DNA of 64,000 nucleotides from Adiantum capillus-veneris (lineage: Eukaryota; Streptophyta; Polypodiopsida; Polypodiales; Pteridaceae). Numbering within the stretch: the stretch's first letter is position 1; every line of letters starts with the position of its first letter. The DNA lies in NCBI GenBank assembly GCA_014529385.2, contig CM043950.1, positions 76,053,435-76,117,434 of the forward strand, in the 5' to 3' direction. The position numbers and the translations under genes are program-made. Positions 22,693 through 34,075 of the stretch are shown here, piece after piece. The notes below the pieces were generated by a model. It did no database searches, had not been told where the DNA came from, and worked only from the letters and a program-made list of their open reading frames with translations.

Positions 22693-25000
22693 CCTACATT
22701 ATTTTTCCCATACATTGTAGGCTGCAAAGAACATACCATAACTCGAAAACCCTAACTTCAAAAAACATGACTTCAAGCTTCAAAAAATCTCTACAAACTC
22801 AACAACAACAGAGACACAGTGCACACATGAAAATCCACCCTTCGATCCTGGGGCTCCAATGGAGGAGGGATGGCACATCATCCGGTTAAATGTCGCAGGA
22901 TCATTGGTTAAGCCAAAAGGCATCACCAAAAACTCAAATAACCCAAAAGTTGTCCGAAAAGCTGTCTTGTGAGAAAGCATGCATGCATCATCAAGCTATC
23001 AAATATTAAGATTTAAATGATGATAGAAAATAGATGCACTATTAAGTAGAGCCTAGAGATAGTGTTTCCTTTTCTTTTTACCACATAACAGGGCGATTTA
23101 ATTACAGAGAACAAAAAACAATACATCCAAATGCCCAAGTAGTGGGCATGGACTTAGTTGAGTGCCCTCTCATGGGCTTAGTTCAGTGACTTCATCCATT
23201 TTTTTGACCAAGCCATGAGTTTCATCAGACATCTCTTGAACCCACTTGTGGGCTATGTCTATGGTCCCATTCACGATCCTTCTTTGTTGGGCAATAATGT
23301 GCAATTTGTTGTAGTTGTATTTAAGTGAATCTCTTATAATAACAATTCTTGACCTATATAATCCTACTTAGGACAAATTGAGCATGATATCCTACACATT
23401 ACAGCCAAAAAATTGAATTCTCAGACTTGGAGCATAGTAATCCCTCTAAAAAGGGTGAGAATTTTTGTTGTTCCATACTATCCAAAGAATTTTTTGTCTT
23501 TATCTAGCCCAAAATTCAGAAAGTAGTCATATGTCTGAATCATCAAATAACATTTACTTCCAGTTTTGCCTAAATTTGAGAAAATTTAAGAGATCATATT
23601 TAAAATAGGAACACTAGCACGGTAAGAAAGGAACAAGTGGTTAATGTCTTCCACACATCTATGGACTCTCTGAGAGATCCCTTGGCTTTGTCTTATACTA
23701 TAGCTCTTGAGACTTGTTCATATTGCCTTATGTAGGATGAGTCATACCAGTACTAATTGATTGGGATTTATTATATCTTCACGCATAAATAACTATTGTA
23801 GCCGCCTCATTTATAACCAACAATATTTTTTTAAACAAAAAAATCATAATCTTCTAGAACTTGTGCTTTTTGGTCGAAGCAATTCAAGTTGGGTACATGG
23901 GCTTAAAGCAATGAGTATCAGGTGCATAACTACAGTTATGCATGCCTTTTGAACAATCATTACCTTGAAATGGACTTTTCTTGAAAATATACATGAAATT
24001 GTTTGAACAAACTCAAAAATATAATTAGTCCATTTGAATAATTTAAATCATTTCTAATCGAGGCATTCTAGCATATGAGAACGTGTTGGATACAAACACC
24101 ACACTAGTTCGTATCAGGGATTTAGTATTCACATGATCACAAGATTTTTTGTGATAATAACACATGTGAACAAGTTATTCTCATGTTCTCATGTTACCGT
24201 TCACAAAATAACAGGTCACTCGCCATTTGGGAACCCTTAAAAGCTTGGCTACACATGGAAACAAACTAGTCACATGTTCTCCTCTTATCATATTCACATA
24301 TTAGCAGGTCAGCGGTGTTCACCTAAAAATCTCTTAAAAGCCTGGCAAAGATAGTTTTTTAAGGTCCTTGTGGAAGCTTTGTGAATATAGCATGTGATCA
24401 CAATTTTTTTTTGTTATTAAAATTGTTATTAACATGTTTACATGTCTTCGTTCACGTCAGTGAAATACATGGTTTGTATGAAGGTGTTGGAGCAGGCATG
24501 GATGTTGCAGTTTTTCACAATGTGAAATACAATATGTTTTTGAGAGGCACGAATACCCCTAAAGGTCTAAGAATAAAGGATCTAACAAAGAGATTTCTTA
24601 ACCAGTAGTCTGCCTCTTTTGCTTCAAAAAATTGGTGGTGGACAACTTAATCTTCAATGCATCAGATGTGATTGAAAATCCCAAAGATGAATAGATCAGT
24701 TTTTATAGAGATAAGATCTTGAAAGAAGATAACAATACTCATTGATGGGGATCTGACTCTCAACGATAATATCCACATTCCTAAATTTGTGATTGTCACA
24801 TAACCTATAGGCAAAACTATCATACATGCATCTACAACTCATCAAGTGGGGAAAATAATTAAGGCCACCAAAAATATCCTTCCTCCACAAAATTTCTAGG
24901 AGGCCTTTTCAAAGGGTTTGTGTGATTTTTTACCCCAAGTGTGATGGACACTTACGATGCAACCTCGGAGAATCCATGACATAATTATTGCTAGTAGGCC
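22338..25000. repeat. 2.65-kb segment duplicated at 56.3-59.0 kb, copy 1
   Basis: Homology starts at GTAGACATAGCACCT and ends at TTGCTAGTAGGCCC. In one 230-nt sample the two copies agree at about 94 percent by eye. The segment is a chimera: part of a LINE endonuclease (minus), a gypsy RT piece (22,780-22,980, minus) and about 2 kb with no recognisable coding. Copy 2 has about 45 extra bases near 57,120 that include TCCTTTTGGAGATCTTTC. Confidence 0.9.
22780..22980 (-). pseudogene. Ty3/gypsy RT fragment
   Basis: The minus-strand frame gives [20 protein letters not shown] followed by [12 protein letters not shown], the block before the YxDD box of gypsy RTs. It then leaves homology ([12 protein letters not shown]). 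It is about 35 residues of real homology embedded next to LINE sequence. The copy at 56,800-56,930 preserves the same junction, which shows that the chimera predates the duplication. Confidence 0.8.
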
Positions 25001-25004
25001 CAAC

Positions 25005-25567
25005 TCTAGAAGTGGTTGTTTACATGAATATAATTCATATCTTGATTGCATAATTTATATCTAACTTCAAGATAACTAGCACTTCTTGCTTGGTATTTTG
25101 GTTGCCTGGAGGTTCTTGCTTGGATAATGAGATTCCTCATTTTCCCCCACATGAAGTGGGGTAATAACATGCACTAGCTACCCCATGAAAAATGGGCTGT
25201 CAGTGAACATGTAACCATGCATACACCCATATGGTTTCCCGGCCACCAACTTGTGGCACCCCTCAAATCTAAAGCTTCATCTTTCTCTCTTACATCACAT
25301 CCTTTGATACACATCATCAAAAAAGGGAATTTTTATTGGAGGTATAAGTCACATAATACCTTATTCATCCCATTCATCATGCGTGCAAAAAAATTAGTTG
25401 CTCCTTGCAATAAGGGTTACATCCTTACAAGAACTAGCGGTGTCTCATGATTTTCAAGTCCTTGCTTTCAATAACTAGCTAAGCTTGACCATATCCTGAT
25501 TAGAGATCACCCATGGATTAACTTTCCCTTCCTAAAAATGCATATCCAGATTCATTCACTTGGATCT
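25005..25567. other. No recognisable gene
   Basis: This is left flank of CACTA-A. Nothing is recognisable in either strand. Confidence 0.5.
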
Positions 25568-25570
25568 ATA

Positions 25571-25830
25571 CACTACAACACATCGCACAAAAATTGGCAC
25601 AAGTACTGATGACTTAAAGTTAGTTTTAAAACTAAAAAGTGCTGAAATAGGCCTCGGAAGAGATGCCGGTATCGTAGTGTCGGAATGATCATCGGTATAC
25701 TTAACGTCGGAATAATCCTTTAAATAAGTGTTGAAATAGACTACAAAATATGCACCGGTATTTCTATAGTATATTCCAATGCTTCTTTAGAAGTCTGTAT
25801 CGACGCATACCGTTGTGTGTACCGACGACC
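25571..25830. repeat. CACTA-A terminal and subterminal repeats, 3' end
   Basis: After the 8-bp TIR come repeated motifs in both orientations: GCCGGTATCG, GTCGGAATGATC, ATCGGTATAC, GTCGGAATAATCC, CACCGGTATTTC and ACCGACGACC. Such arrays bind the element-encoded subterminal-binding protein in En/Spm. This is seen in sequence; binding is inferred. Confidence 0.8.
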
Positions 25831-26232
25831 AAACCTGCAATTTTTTTTGGGCAGAGAGGGCATGGAACTAATGTTGCATGTACTGTAGCAAAAGAGAACA
25901 ACCCTCTATGCCCAAAGGAAGATTTCACAAGCAACCGCACTCCACCTACACATGCTAAAGAGCGAGTGTATGTCAATTAGCGAAATTGTAAGAATAACAT
26001 AACTTGTTTGCCATACCATAACCTATTACCATAATTAAAACATGAACGAAAACTGTAAAACCATAAACATAACCTGTTTGCCATACCATAACCATTACCA
26101 TAACTTGCTTGTCATACCATAACCATAATAGCCATACCATCATTGCAGAACCATAAGCATAAGCATAGCCATAACCATCACATGATTGCTATACCATCAT
26201 AGCAAAACCATAACCATCACATGATTGCCATA

Positions 26233-26513
26233 CCATCATTGCACAACCATGACCATAACCATAACCATAACCATAACCATAACCATAACCATAACCATAA
26301 CCATAACCATAACCATAACCATAACCATAACCATAACCATAACCATAACCATAACCATAACCATAATCATAACCAAAACCATAACCAAAACCAAAACCAT
26401 AACCATAACCATAACCATAACCATAACCATAACCATAACCATAACCATAAACCATAACCATAACCATAACCATAACCATAACCATAAACATAACCATAAA
26501 CCATAACCATAAC
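26233..26513. repeat. (CCATAA)n hexanucleotide array
   Basis: A core of about 45 units with a few variants (CCAAAA, TCATAA) is surrounded by degenerate copies from about 26,000 to 26,610. Open frames across it on both strands (His-Asn, Thr-Ile, Gly-Tyr dipeptides) are products of a hexamer without stops and are not genes. Confidence 0.97.
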
Positions 26514-26880
26514 CAGCACATGACTTCCATACCATCATAGAAAAACCATAATCTTAAGTTGGCTATCAAACCTTAACCATAACATCTGTGCCATACCATA
26601 AACATAACCATAAATGATAAAGATAAGCACTGCAAAACTGTACATATTCAAAAAATCACTGAGTGAGAAGACCCTCATGGTAATGCCTCCCAGTCAACAT
26701 CCTCTCTCTCCTCGTGCAGCTGGGTCAAAAGGGCCACAAGTCCAGGCTTGTAATCATACTTCTCCTCTCGGCGTGTCGGAAGGCACTTCATGACAACTTC
26801 TTGCATAATTATGGTTTAATCATTAAATAATCTTCAAATAACATATATATTATCAATAATTTAAAGAATTCATATAATGC

Positions 26881-27779
26881 TTACAGACTCATGTCGAAGC
26901 ATATCATAGCCTCCACTCCGAAGATGTGACGCTTCAGCAAACTCCAAACATGCTCTGGCTGCATCTCTCTGCTGCTGAAATCTATCAGGATTCTCTTGTG
27001 TCTCTCATGCAATGCCCGTCCACTCCTCTGCATCCAACCATGCCGGCTTGGGACTGCCGTCATTGTACCTCTCTCTTGCCTCTAACCGGCGACAGTGTGA
27101 CATTGTGGACTTCGCCACGCTCAAAATCCAGTTGTTCGAGACTTCATCCTACCCCTCTATCGGCTTGTACTCTCTCTAAATGGCCTCGACAATGTAATTC
27201 TTTCTCTCAAGATCGAGGTTATCCCAAACATCCATAACAGAGTGACAAAACGGAATCGTACAAAGCTGTCAAATCCTCTATCGCATCCTTTCCAACCCTA
27301 TCTACCACAACAGCCCCATCCCTGCTCTTGTACACCTTGCTAGGATCATGCTCATGTGATCCCCAAGGTGTACGTGGTGTGCCAATTGGTGCACTATCTG
27401 CTAAAGAGAGTGGTAGATGCTCTCTTGGTGGTGTGGACGCATTGGTAGAATCTATACTACAACAATCACCACCTCCAGAACGATGCCTACCTCGTCTCGA
27501 GGATGAACCACCCGCCGGTGTAGGGGACACACGAGTCCTAGTCATAGGGGGCACACTAGACTGAGGTATGGGGCCGCTTGATGTAGGGACCACACTGGTC
27601 CCGGGCATAGGATCGACCGTAGTAGGTCTAGAGGGAGCTGCTACCCAAAGGTGCTGTGCCGTTGCGATCTTCTCTGGTGTGAACTGAGACAAAAAGGAGC
27701 CCATCTGCTCAGGTGACATACTGGCCGAAGTGACAGGAAAACTAAAACTAAGAGAGTATGGCTCATCGTCATCGGCCAT
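26881..27779 (-). pseudogene. Second CACTA-A gene, Transposase_24-like, broken
   Basis: The frame 27,779-27,219 starts MADDDEPYSL and is rich in Pro, Ser and Thr, with an Arg-rich patch RRGRHR. It ends KVYKSRDGAVVVDRVGK. Further minus-strand pieces (27,210-26,881) read YKPIEG, RRLEARERYNDGSPKPAWL, DAEEWTG and RFQQQRDAARACLEF, a pattern of the plant Ptta/En-Spm (Transposase_24) family. This would be the En/Spm tnpA-type accessory protein that binds subterminal repeats. Stops at about 27,180 and 27,150 and inside the tail show it is dead. It follows the tnp2 gene on the same strand, the usual order. Confidence 0.6.
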
Positions 27780-27930
27780 GGCTAATCATACACAAACAAC
27801 ACCCACAAAATACGTTAGTTTACGTAAGAAATGCTTAATCGATACAAATAACAAATCAACAAAATTGCTACACAAATGACAATATCTAAGTGTATTGTAG
27901 ACTATTAAAAAGATATTTATAAAAGGGTTC

Positions 27931-28482
27931 CTAGCAAACGTCATTAGTTAATCTCTCATCCTCTATGAGGTCTGATGCACCGAAGATGTCTAGCTCAATC
28001 TGTACTTCTGTATCTTCGTCATCAAACTCTACTTCTTCATCGCTCTCCGCATCAGCTTCAGTATTTGACACCTCATCTCTAGGTTCAGACAATTTCTCAA
28101 TGCTGACATCCACCTCAAAATCTAAACTTAAAGTTGGAGTTGGTCCTGGGCTTTGTTCATGAGTCTTCTCTTCAATCTCAACATCCAATCCTTCACATAG
28201 TTGCTTGCTACGTGAAGCAACTTGAACGACATAGAGCCAGCAGGGTTTAGACAGATCATTCTCATCATTTTTTGTCCATAGTGGATCCTGTATGAACACA
28301 ATTTGTTCAGAATGCTGTAGAAGTACGATTGTATCCCACACATCTGTCCACACCCGCCTAGAGTTCACTTGAATCAATCCACCCTTGTCTTTACGCACAG
28401 TTGCATTAAGGCTGCTGGTAATATCTTTGAACCACTTGAAATCAAAGATAAACATATCAAAATTTCTAAAGCTAAGCTTCAA
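27931..28482 (-). pseudogene. DUF4216 module of the CACTA-A transposase
   Basis: The start LSFRNFDMFIFDFKWF, then RKDKGGLIQVN and QIVFIQDPLW, matches the DUF4216 block that follows TNP2 and DUF4218 in plant CACTA transposases. From about residue 100 it becomes strongly acidic (SDEEVEFDDEDTEVQIELD), a common tail of these proteins. The first part of the module (28,680-28,490) is out of frame. Its role in transposition is not known to me. It lies directly 3' of the DUF4218 part, so it belongs to the same gene. Confidence 0.8.
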
Positions 28483-28716
28483 GATATCTTGGATATAGCC
28501 AAAGTATTCAAGCTCGCTAGTCTATGTATTCTCATCCCTGGCACTACTCCTACTTTCTTGGATGAAGCTTGCCCTAACACCACTATTGAAAGTAGCCCTT
28601 TGTTCGTCGATCCATTGCACTCTGAAGTGCTTCTCATGAGACCACAGAGCTCCATATTTGTGCTATTGCAGCCACAAAATTGAAATAGACTAAAAGTTAT
28701 TAAAGCAAATTAATCT

Positions 28717-29741
28717 TCATGTGGATCTCAAAAAGGAAGTTGTGAAATATACATGCCAATCGCAACCCCTTGACATCTCCTCTTTCTCTTCAATAATCAA
28801 CACTCCATTTCTCTTTTCCTCTGAGAGTGTCGCATCTAACCACCACCCAGTTGAAAAGTCATGCAATTTTTGAAGATGATCTGGAAAAGGAAGGTTTCTA
28901 GTTGCAAGGTTGCGCTTGAATTGAAGGCAATCTGTCAAACGTTGTTTCTTGTCCCCTCCGTACCTCTCTAGCCACTTCTTCATGATGTCTGAGTTAAGAA
29001 GGAAAAATCTCATAACCTTTTCTCGCATGGTGATGTCCATATTCCTAACGATGTATTGTCCCTACGGCTCGTCCCCTCTCACCTTCACGTTGACCTCCGT
29101 AGTCCACATTCGGGGCATCTCTGGATGAATTGAGACAAGGAATTCACTGATGAGGACAAGAGACTCTTGTACAAGCCATCCTTCAGCCATGCTACCCTCG
29201 CGGGAGCCCTTTGACGAACAAACCTCTTTAAAGTCTTCAAAAATCTCTCCAAGAAGAACATCCATGTGCTATGGACCACCCCAACAATTGCCACTTCATC
29301 GACCACAAGCACAAGTACATGCTTCTGGATGGTAAAAATGTTTGTTGGAAATTACTTCTCCACCATGCACACTCCTTCAATAGCATTTAAGCGTGCTGCA
29401 TCGATGCTATCTTCTCTTATCTCTTTTGAACCTATCTAGCGTACCAACTCACTGATTTGGTAGATTGTTCTTATAATTTCATCTGTCAAACAACCCTTTA
29501 TGGAAATTGGTAAGATGAACTGTAAAAGTTTGTGCCAATCGTGGGACTTAAGACCACTGAGATTGTCATCTCTTGAAATATCCGTTTTCAAACATCGCAT
29601 GCACCCTGTGGGAGTCTTGAATGAAGATATAGTCTTCTTTACTTTTTTCTCTTCTACGCGACTCAGAACCCATGGACCTTTTGGAATAGACCACTTTCCA
29701 TTGGGTTTAAGTTGACGCCACATCTCTAGCATTCGACCCAC
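28717..29741 (-). pseudogene. DUF4218 region of the CACTA-A transposase, broken
   Basis: Pieces in order are LKSHDWHKLLQFILPISIKG (about 29,590-29,500), VDEVAIVGVVHSTWMFFLER and an overlapping frame with EGSMAEGWLVQESLVLISEF (29,312-29,085), then MREKVMRFFLLNSDIMKKWL (29,040 on). They follow the DUF4218 consensus of a Lys-Ser-His-Asp box, a W-M-x-x-x-E-R box and an E-G-S-x-A-E box. The frame changes at about 29,230 and stops separate the pieces. It is continuous with the TNP2 part upstream. Confidence 0.85.
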
Positions 29742-29765
29742 AACCTGCAGGTCATTTCTTTGGGC

Positions 29766-31830
29766 CTAGCTCTCCCTTTTTCCAGTGATGGTCTTCCAGA
29801 TGATCTCCCCCACATTCTTGAAGATGTGCATTGGGTCGAGAAAATGATTAATCAGCAAGTCACTCCAATACGGAAGATCATGGAAAATAGGAAGTCTTTT
29901 CATTCCAGGTGCATCCAATCTCCCCTCTCCAGCCACATGTTTTTCCAATCACTCACTTTCAGTGGATGCATGTCATGTTTGCATATGTTTGGTCCACGTA
30001 GCTCATGTCCTTTAGGCAAAAATCTACCATGCTCCTCGTAAACTGTCTTGCTCAATTTCTCAGAGTGGCGGAAGCCAGGTCGAGGACCACATCTTGGACA
30101 TGCATGATTGCCCGAGTAAATCAAGCAATCATGCATTGACATAGCCATGAATCACATGTGTGTGAGGGTTTTAAAGGCACTTACTTGAGTACTCACCGAA
30201 GCCTAGCCAATTGTGCATGTTCCACATGAGAATGCCTTGCACATGTACATTTTGTCGTCCGATTGGTTGGGACATATCAACCACATCGATTTTTGTCCAC
30301 AAGATTTGGAGCATTGACACAGACATGAATCACATGTGTGTGAGGGTTTTAAAGGCACTTACTTGAGTACTCACCGAAGCCTAGCCAATTGAGCGATTAA
30401 AATATAAAAGCATTGACATAGCCATGAATCACATGTGTGTGAGGGTTTTAAAGGCACTTACTTGAGTACTCAACGAAGCCTAGCCAATTCTGCATGGTCC
30501 ACATGAGAATACCTTGCACATGTACATTTTGTCGTCCGTTTGGTTGGGACATATCAACCACATCGATTTTTGTCCACAAGATTTGGAGCTCTTCTATAAG
30601 TGGTGCCAGATAGACGTCCGTGTTCTTTACTTTGTTCTTTCCTGGGATGATCAATGACAACAACAGATGGACCTTCTTAATAGAGATCCATGTTCGAAGA
30701 TTATAATGAACCAGAAAAATATGCCACGTGCTCCATGACGATATCCGTAGTCCAAATGGGTTTACTCCGTTCATTGCCAGAACAAAGCGGATACATCGAG
30801 GCTTGTTCTTAAATGTAGGCCAACTTTCCTCTATGTGCTTCCATGCACGAGAGTCAGCAGGTACCCGCATCACATCATCTATCGATCTAGTATTAGAGTG
30901 CCATGTCATCAAAGCGGCTATGGACTTACACCTGAACATGCTCTTTTTTCTTGGAATGATAGGAATGTGTCGAAGGACCTTTGCAAGGATAAGTTTTCCT
31001 TGTGTGTCCTCCCTCTACATGTTTGATCCACAATTGGGACACTGTTCCAGGTTTTCATACTCATTGAAAAAAAGTATAAAATCATTAGGACATTCATGCA
31101 TTTTTTGATAATCCAAGCCCAAATTAGTAAGAAGCTTTTTAGCGGTTGGACGGGTAGGAGACATGTGATTCCCTTCTGGCAAGATTTTCTCATTCAGCAA
31201 CCTGTCTTTACATGAACAAGTCAGCCCTTTGATCACTTTATATGAATTGTAATTTTCACTTTACCATACTTAGGATAAAATATGTTTACCTGAAAAGCTC
31301 TGTGACTGAGGCATCGGAACAACCGTAGACACAGACTGCAAATTAAGCATTGCCAACGCGGTATGGAGAACTGAGATTTTTGCACCAGTGTAGAGCGGCA
31401 TGCGTGTAAGACTTTGCATCATCTCGCCTTCTTCATTGTTGCCATGATGCCGTCGATATGAACGCGATGGCTGCAGTTGGTCTACAATACTGTATTCAAT
31501 GTTGCCGCATTCTATGTTGAAATCCATGTCAAAGAACGCGTCCAACATCTGCTCCATCTCTACTTCTTGGAATGCCACTTCAAGTATTAGTTGGGAGGAC
31601 TCAGTGGATGGATGCTCGTTTGAAAATCGTCTTCACTGGGATGAAGTTGGAGCAATATCTATTTGTGGAATTTGACCTTCAATATCTAGACCATGAGATT
31701 GATAACGCAGGTCTTGTACTTTCTCTATTGGAAAGAGACCGTGATTGCGTATGTGTTGGTCGCAAATTTTTTCTTTTCGAAAGATCTGATGCTTGCAATG
31801 CACACAAGGACACGCCATCCTATTGTCCAT
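29766..31830 (-). pseudogene. TNP2-type CACTA transposase (CACTA-A), broken
   Basis: This is the transposase that would cut CACTA ends. From 31,830 an N-terminal transposase-associated zinc-binding segment (ACPCVHCKHQ, then QHIRNHG) is followed by MPLYTGAKISVLHTALAMLN (31,400), KKLLTNLGLDYQKMHECPND (31,130), MTWHSNTRSIDDVMRVPADS, GVNPFGLRISSWSTWHIFLV (30,740), SLIIPGKNKVKNTDVYLAPL, ACPRCGPRPG, RRFLPKGH-like and LPYWSDLLINHFLDPMHIFK (29,860). A segment that reads SDG in CACTA-B reads MNG here. Introns are likely at the frame changes. Exon-intron junction DNA around 30,135-30,592 is triplicated, which would disrupt splicing. Confidence 0.9.
30135..30592. repeat. Triplicated exon-intron junction inside the CACTA-A transposase gene
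   Basis: The block ATGAATCACATGTGTGTGAG to GAAGCCTAGCCAATT occurs at about 30,146, 30,325 and 30,425. Copies 1 and 3 continue with the same exon DNA up to TTTTGTCCACAAGATTTGGA. Copy 2 stops after the junction. On the minus strand the block holds a donor-like GTGAGTACTC (copies 1 and 2). Confidence 0.88.
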
Positions 31831-31908
31831 ACTTTATCTACCAATGATGCAACAAATAATTAAAACACTCTAGTTGTTATAACTATACACTACTAAGTAC
31901 ATGACAAG

Positions 31909-32583
31909 CTTTAACAACCTCACTTTCTCTAGCCAGGCCCGATCCCCGCACACCTCGGTCTAGAGGTGCACAAAGATTAGGACCAGAGGGTAAGAATCTC
32001 GTCTTTATTGATCAATGACTATATATTAAAGTTCTTGAAGTCTGTTTGCACTTTGGAAGTCTGATTGTGTTTTTTCAACTATTTTTCGCTAGCTTTAACA
32101 ACCTCACATTCTCTAGCCAGGCCCGATCCCCCAACACCTCGTTCTAGAGGTGCATGGAGATTATGACCACAAGTTAATAATCTCGTCTTTATTGGTCAAT
32201 GACTATATATTAAGGTTCTTGAGGTCTGTGTGTACTTTTGAAGTTCGATTGCGTTTTTTCTACTATTAATTTGACGCTAGCTCTAACCTAACCTATAATC
32301 TAACCTAGCCTATAACATAAACCTAACGTAAATTATAATCTAAACCTAACCGAATCGAAGTCCGTTTGCATTTTTAGAATTACACGAGCCATCTTCAAAG
32401 TCTGATTGCATTTTTTCTACTATTAATTTGACGCTAGCTCTAACCTAACCTATAATCTAACCTAACCTGGCTTTATGTAACCTAAATTATAACCTGAATG
32501 TATCCTATAACCTAAACTAAGCGAAGTCCGTTTGTGTTTTTAGAAGTACACGAGTTATCTTTCGACTATTAATCTGTCCCTAG
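31909..32583. repeat. Two families of local tandem repeats in CACTA-A
   Basis: Two copies of about 183 bp (31,909-32,090 and 32,091-32,277) share CTAGCCAGGCCCGATCCCC and AATCTCGTCTTTATTG. They run into copies of about 150 bp (about 32,280 and 32,438, and the start of a third at 32,583) that share CTCTAACCTAACCTATAATC and AGTCCGTTTG. The second family contains CCTAA-type units. Confidence 0.85.
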
Positions 32584-32637
32584 CTCTAACCTAACCTATA
32601 AACTAAACCTAACCTAACCTAACCTAACATAAAAAAA

Positions 32638-33770
32638 AACACAATGGTGAGGCATTTAGCAAAACGACAAGCCATACAGCTTGCCCACAATGCATATGGG
32701 ATGTGTGCAAGCTCTATGTCTTGCCAAGTTGGCAAACGGCTCACCATTGTATTGTTTTTAGAGTTGCGAAGCGATTTTCTGACCTGCGAAACCACTCACA
32801 GACATGTAGACAATACAATGGCAAGCCGTTGGCAATATGGCAAGCCATAGAGATTGTCCACAATGCATATGCCTTGTGGGCATGCTTTATAGCTTGTCGT
32901 ATTGCTAAACGGATTGCCATTGTGTTGTTTTTAGGGACATGAGGGAATTTTAGCGCTTGAAAATCACTCGCAAACATATAGACAACACAATGGCCATCCA
33001 TTGGGAATACGGAAAGCCATAGAGATTGCCCACAATGCATATGCATTTTGGGCAAGCTCTATGACTTTCCGTTTTGCCAAACCGATCTCCATTGTGTTGT
33101 TTTTAGGGCTGCTTAGCTATTTTAGGGCTTGAAAACCGCTTGCGGACATAAAAACAACACAATTATAAGTTGGTTGCAATACGAAAAGCCATAGAGAGTG
33201 CCATTATGTTGTTTTTAGGGACACGAGGCAATTTTAGCGCTTGAAAATCGCTCACATATTGACAACACCATGGCGAGCCATTTGGAAATACCACAAGCCA
33301 TAAAGCTTGCCCACAATTCATATGCATTGTAAGCAAGATCTATGGCTTGCCGTATTGCCAAAAGGCTTGCCATTGTGTTGTTTTTAGGACCGCTTAGCTA
33401 TTTTAGGATTTGAAAACCGCTTGCACACATATAAAAAACACAATGGCGAGCCGTTTGGCAATACATCAAGCCATAGAGCTTGCCCACAACACATATGCAT
33501 TGTGGGCAAGCTCTATGGCTTGCTGTATTTCCAAACGGCTCTCCATGGTGTTATTTTCAGGGCCTCTTAGCTATTTTAGGACTTGAAAACCGCTCACGGA
33601 CATATAAACAACACAATTGCGAGCAGTGAACAATACGGAAACCTATAGAGCTTGCCCACAATGCATATGTGTTGTGGGTAAGCTTTATGGCTTTCAGTAT
33701 CGACGAACGGATTGCCATTGTGCTGTTTTTAATATGTGTTGTGGGTAAGCTCTATGGCTTGCCGTATTGT
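32638..33770. repeat. Satellite of about seven palindromic units, period about 170 bp
   Basis: Units start at about 32,638, 32,811, 32,980, 33,150, 33,262, 33,436 and 33,608. Each holds two arms of about 55 nt in inverted orientation. One arm contains GCCATAGAGCTTGCCCACAA and the other TTGTGGGCAAGCTCTATGGC. The arms meet at GCATATGCAT and are separated from the next unit by about 60 nt with GTTTTTAGGGCCGCTTAGC-like sequence. The unit at 33,150 lacks most of the centre. It lies inside CACTA-A, 5' of the transposase. Confidence 0.93.
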
Positions 33771-33775
33771 CGAAT

Positions 33776-34075
33776 GTAGCTTAACTTAATCTAACCTAAC
33801 CTAACGTAGATTAAATTAACCTAACCTAACATATAAGATAACCTAACTTAACTTAACGTAGCTTAACCTAACCTAACCTAACATAACTTAACCTAACGTA
33901 TCTTAACTTAATCTAACCTAACATATAAGCTAATCTAACATAACGTAACCTAACCTGACATAACGTATAACCTAACGTTACAATGTAACTTAACTTAACG
34001 TAACCTAACGTATAAGATAACCTAACCTAACCTAATCTAACTTAACTTATAACCTAAAATTAACTTAAAACATAA
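33776..34075. repeat. Degenerate CCTAA/CTTAA array
   Basis: Repeats of AACCTAACCTAACCT, ACTTAACTTAACGTA and CTAACATATAAGCTA. The basic unit, CCTAA, is the complement of TTAGG and not the canonical plant telomere TTTAGGG. It is probably a satellite rather than a telomere. Confidence 0.9.

Larger units (their letters stand above)
20930..22720 (-). mobile_element. Truncated LINE (LINE-2), minus strand
   Basis: On the minus strand an endonuclease (22,692-22,300) is followed by a linker (22,288-21,629) and an RT (about 21,600-20,985). The RT stops after the RQGFPLAPL segment, before the YxDD box. LINEs are normally truncated at the 5' end, so loss of the 3' half points to a later deletion or rearrangement. 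A part of its endonuclease region is repeated at 56,276 onward. Confidence 0.85.

Noticed and set aside
26189-26569. Long open frames of His-Asn, Thr-Ile, Gly-Tyr or Met-Val dipeptides on both strands
   Set aside because: They are translations of the (CCATAA)n array, which has few stops in any frame. There is no gene.
27328-27564. 78-codon plus-strand frame
   Set aside because: It is a shadow of the Pro/Ser-rich CACTA-A second gene on the minus strand.
32638-33770. CRISPR-like array of palindromic repeats with spacers
   Set aside because: Units are about 170 bp, the spacers are the same in all units, and the context is a plant transposon.
33776-34075. Interstitial telomere
   Set aside because: The unit is CCTAA with many CTTAA and CATAA variants, not the plant telomere repeat.
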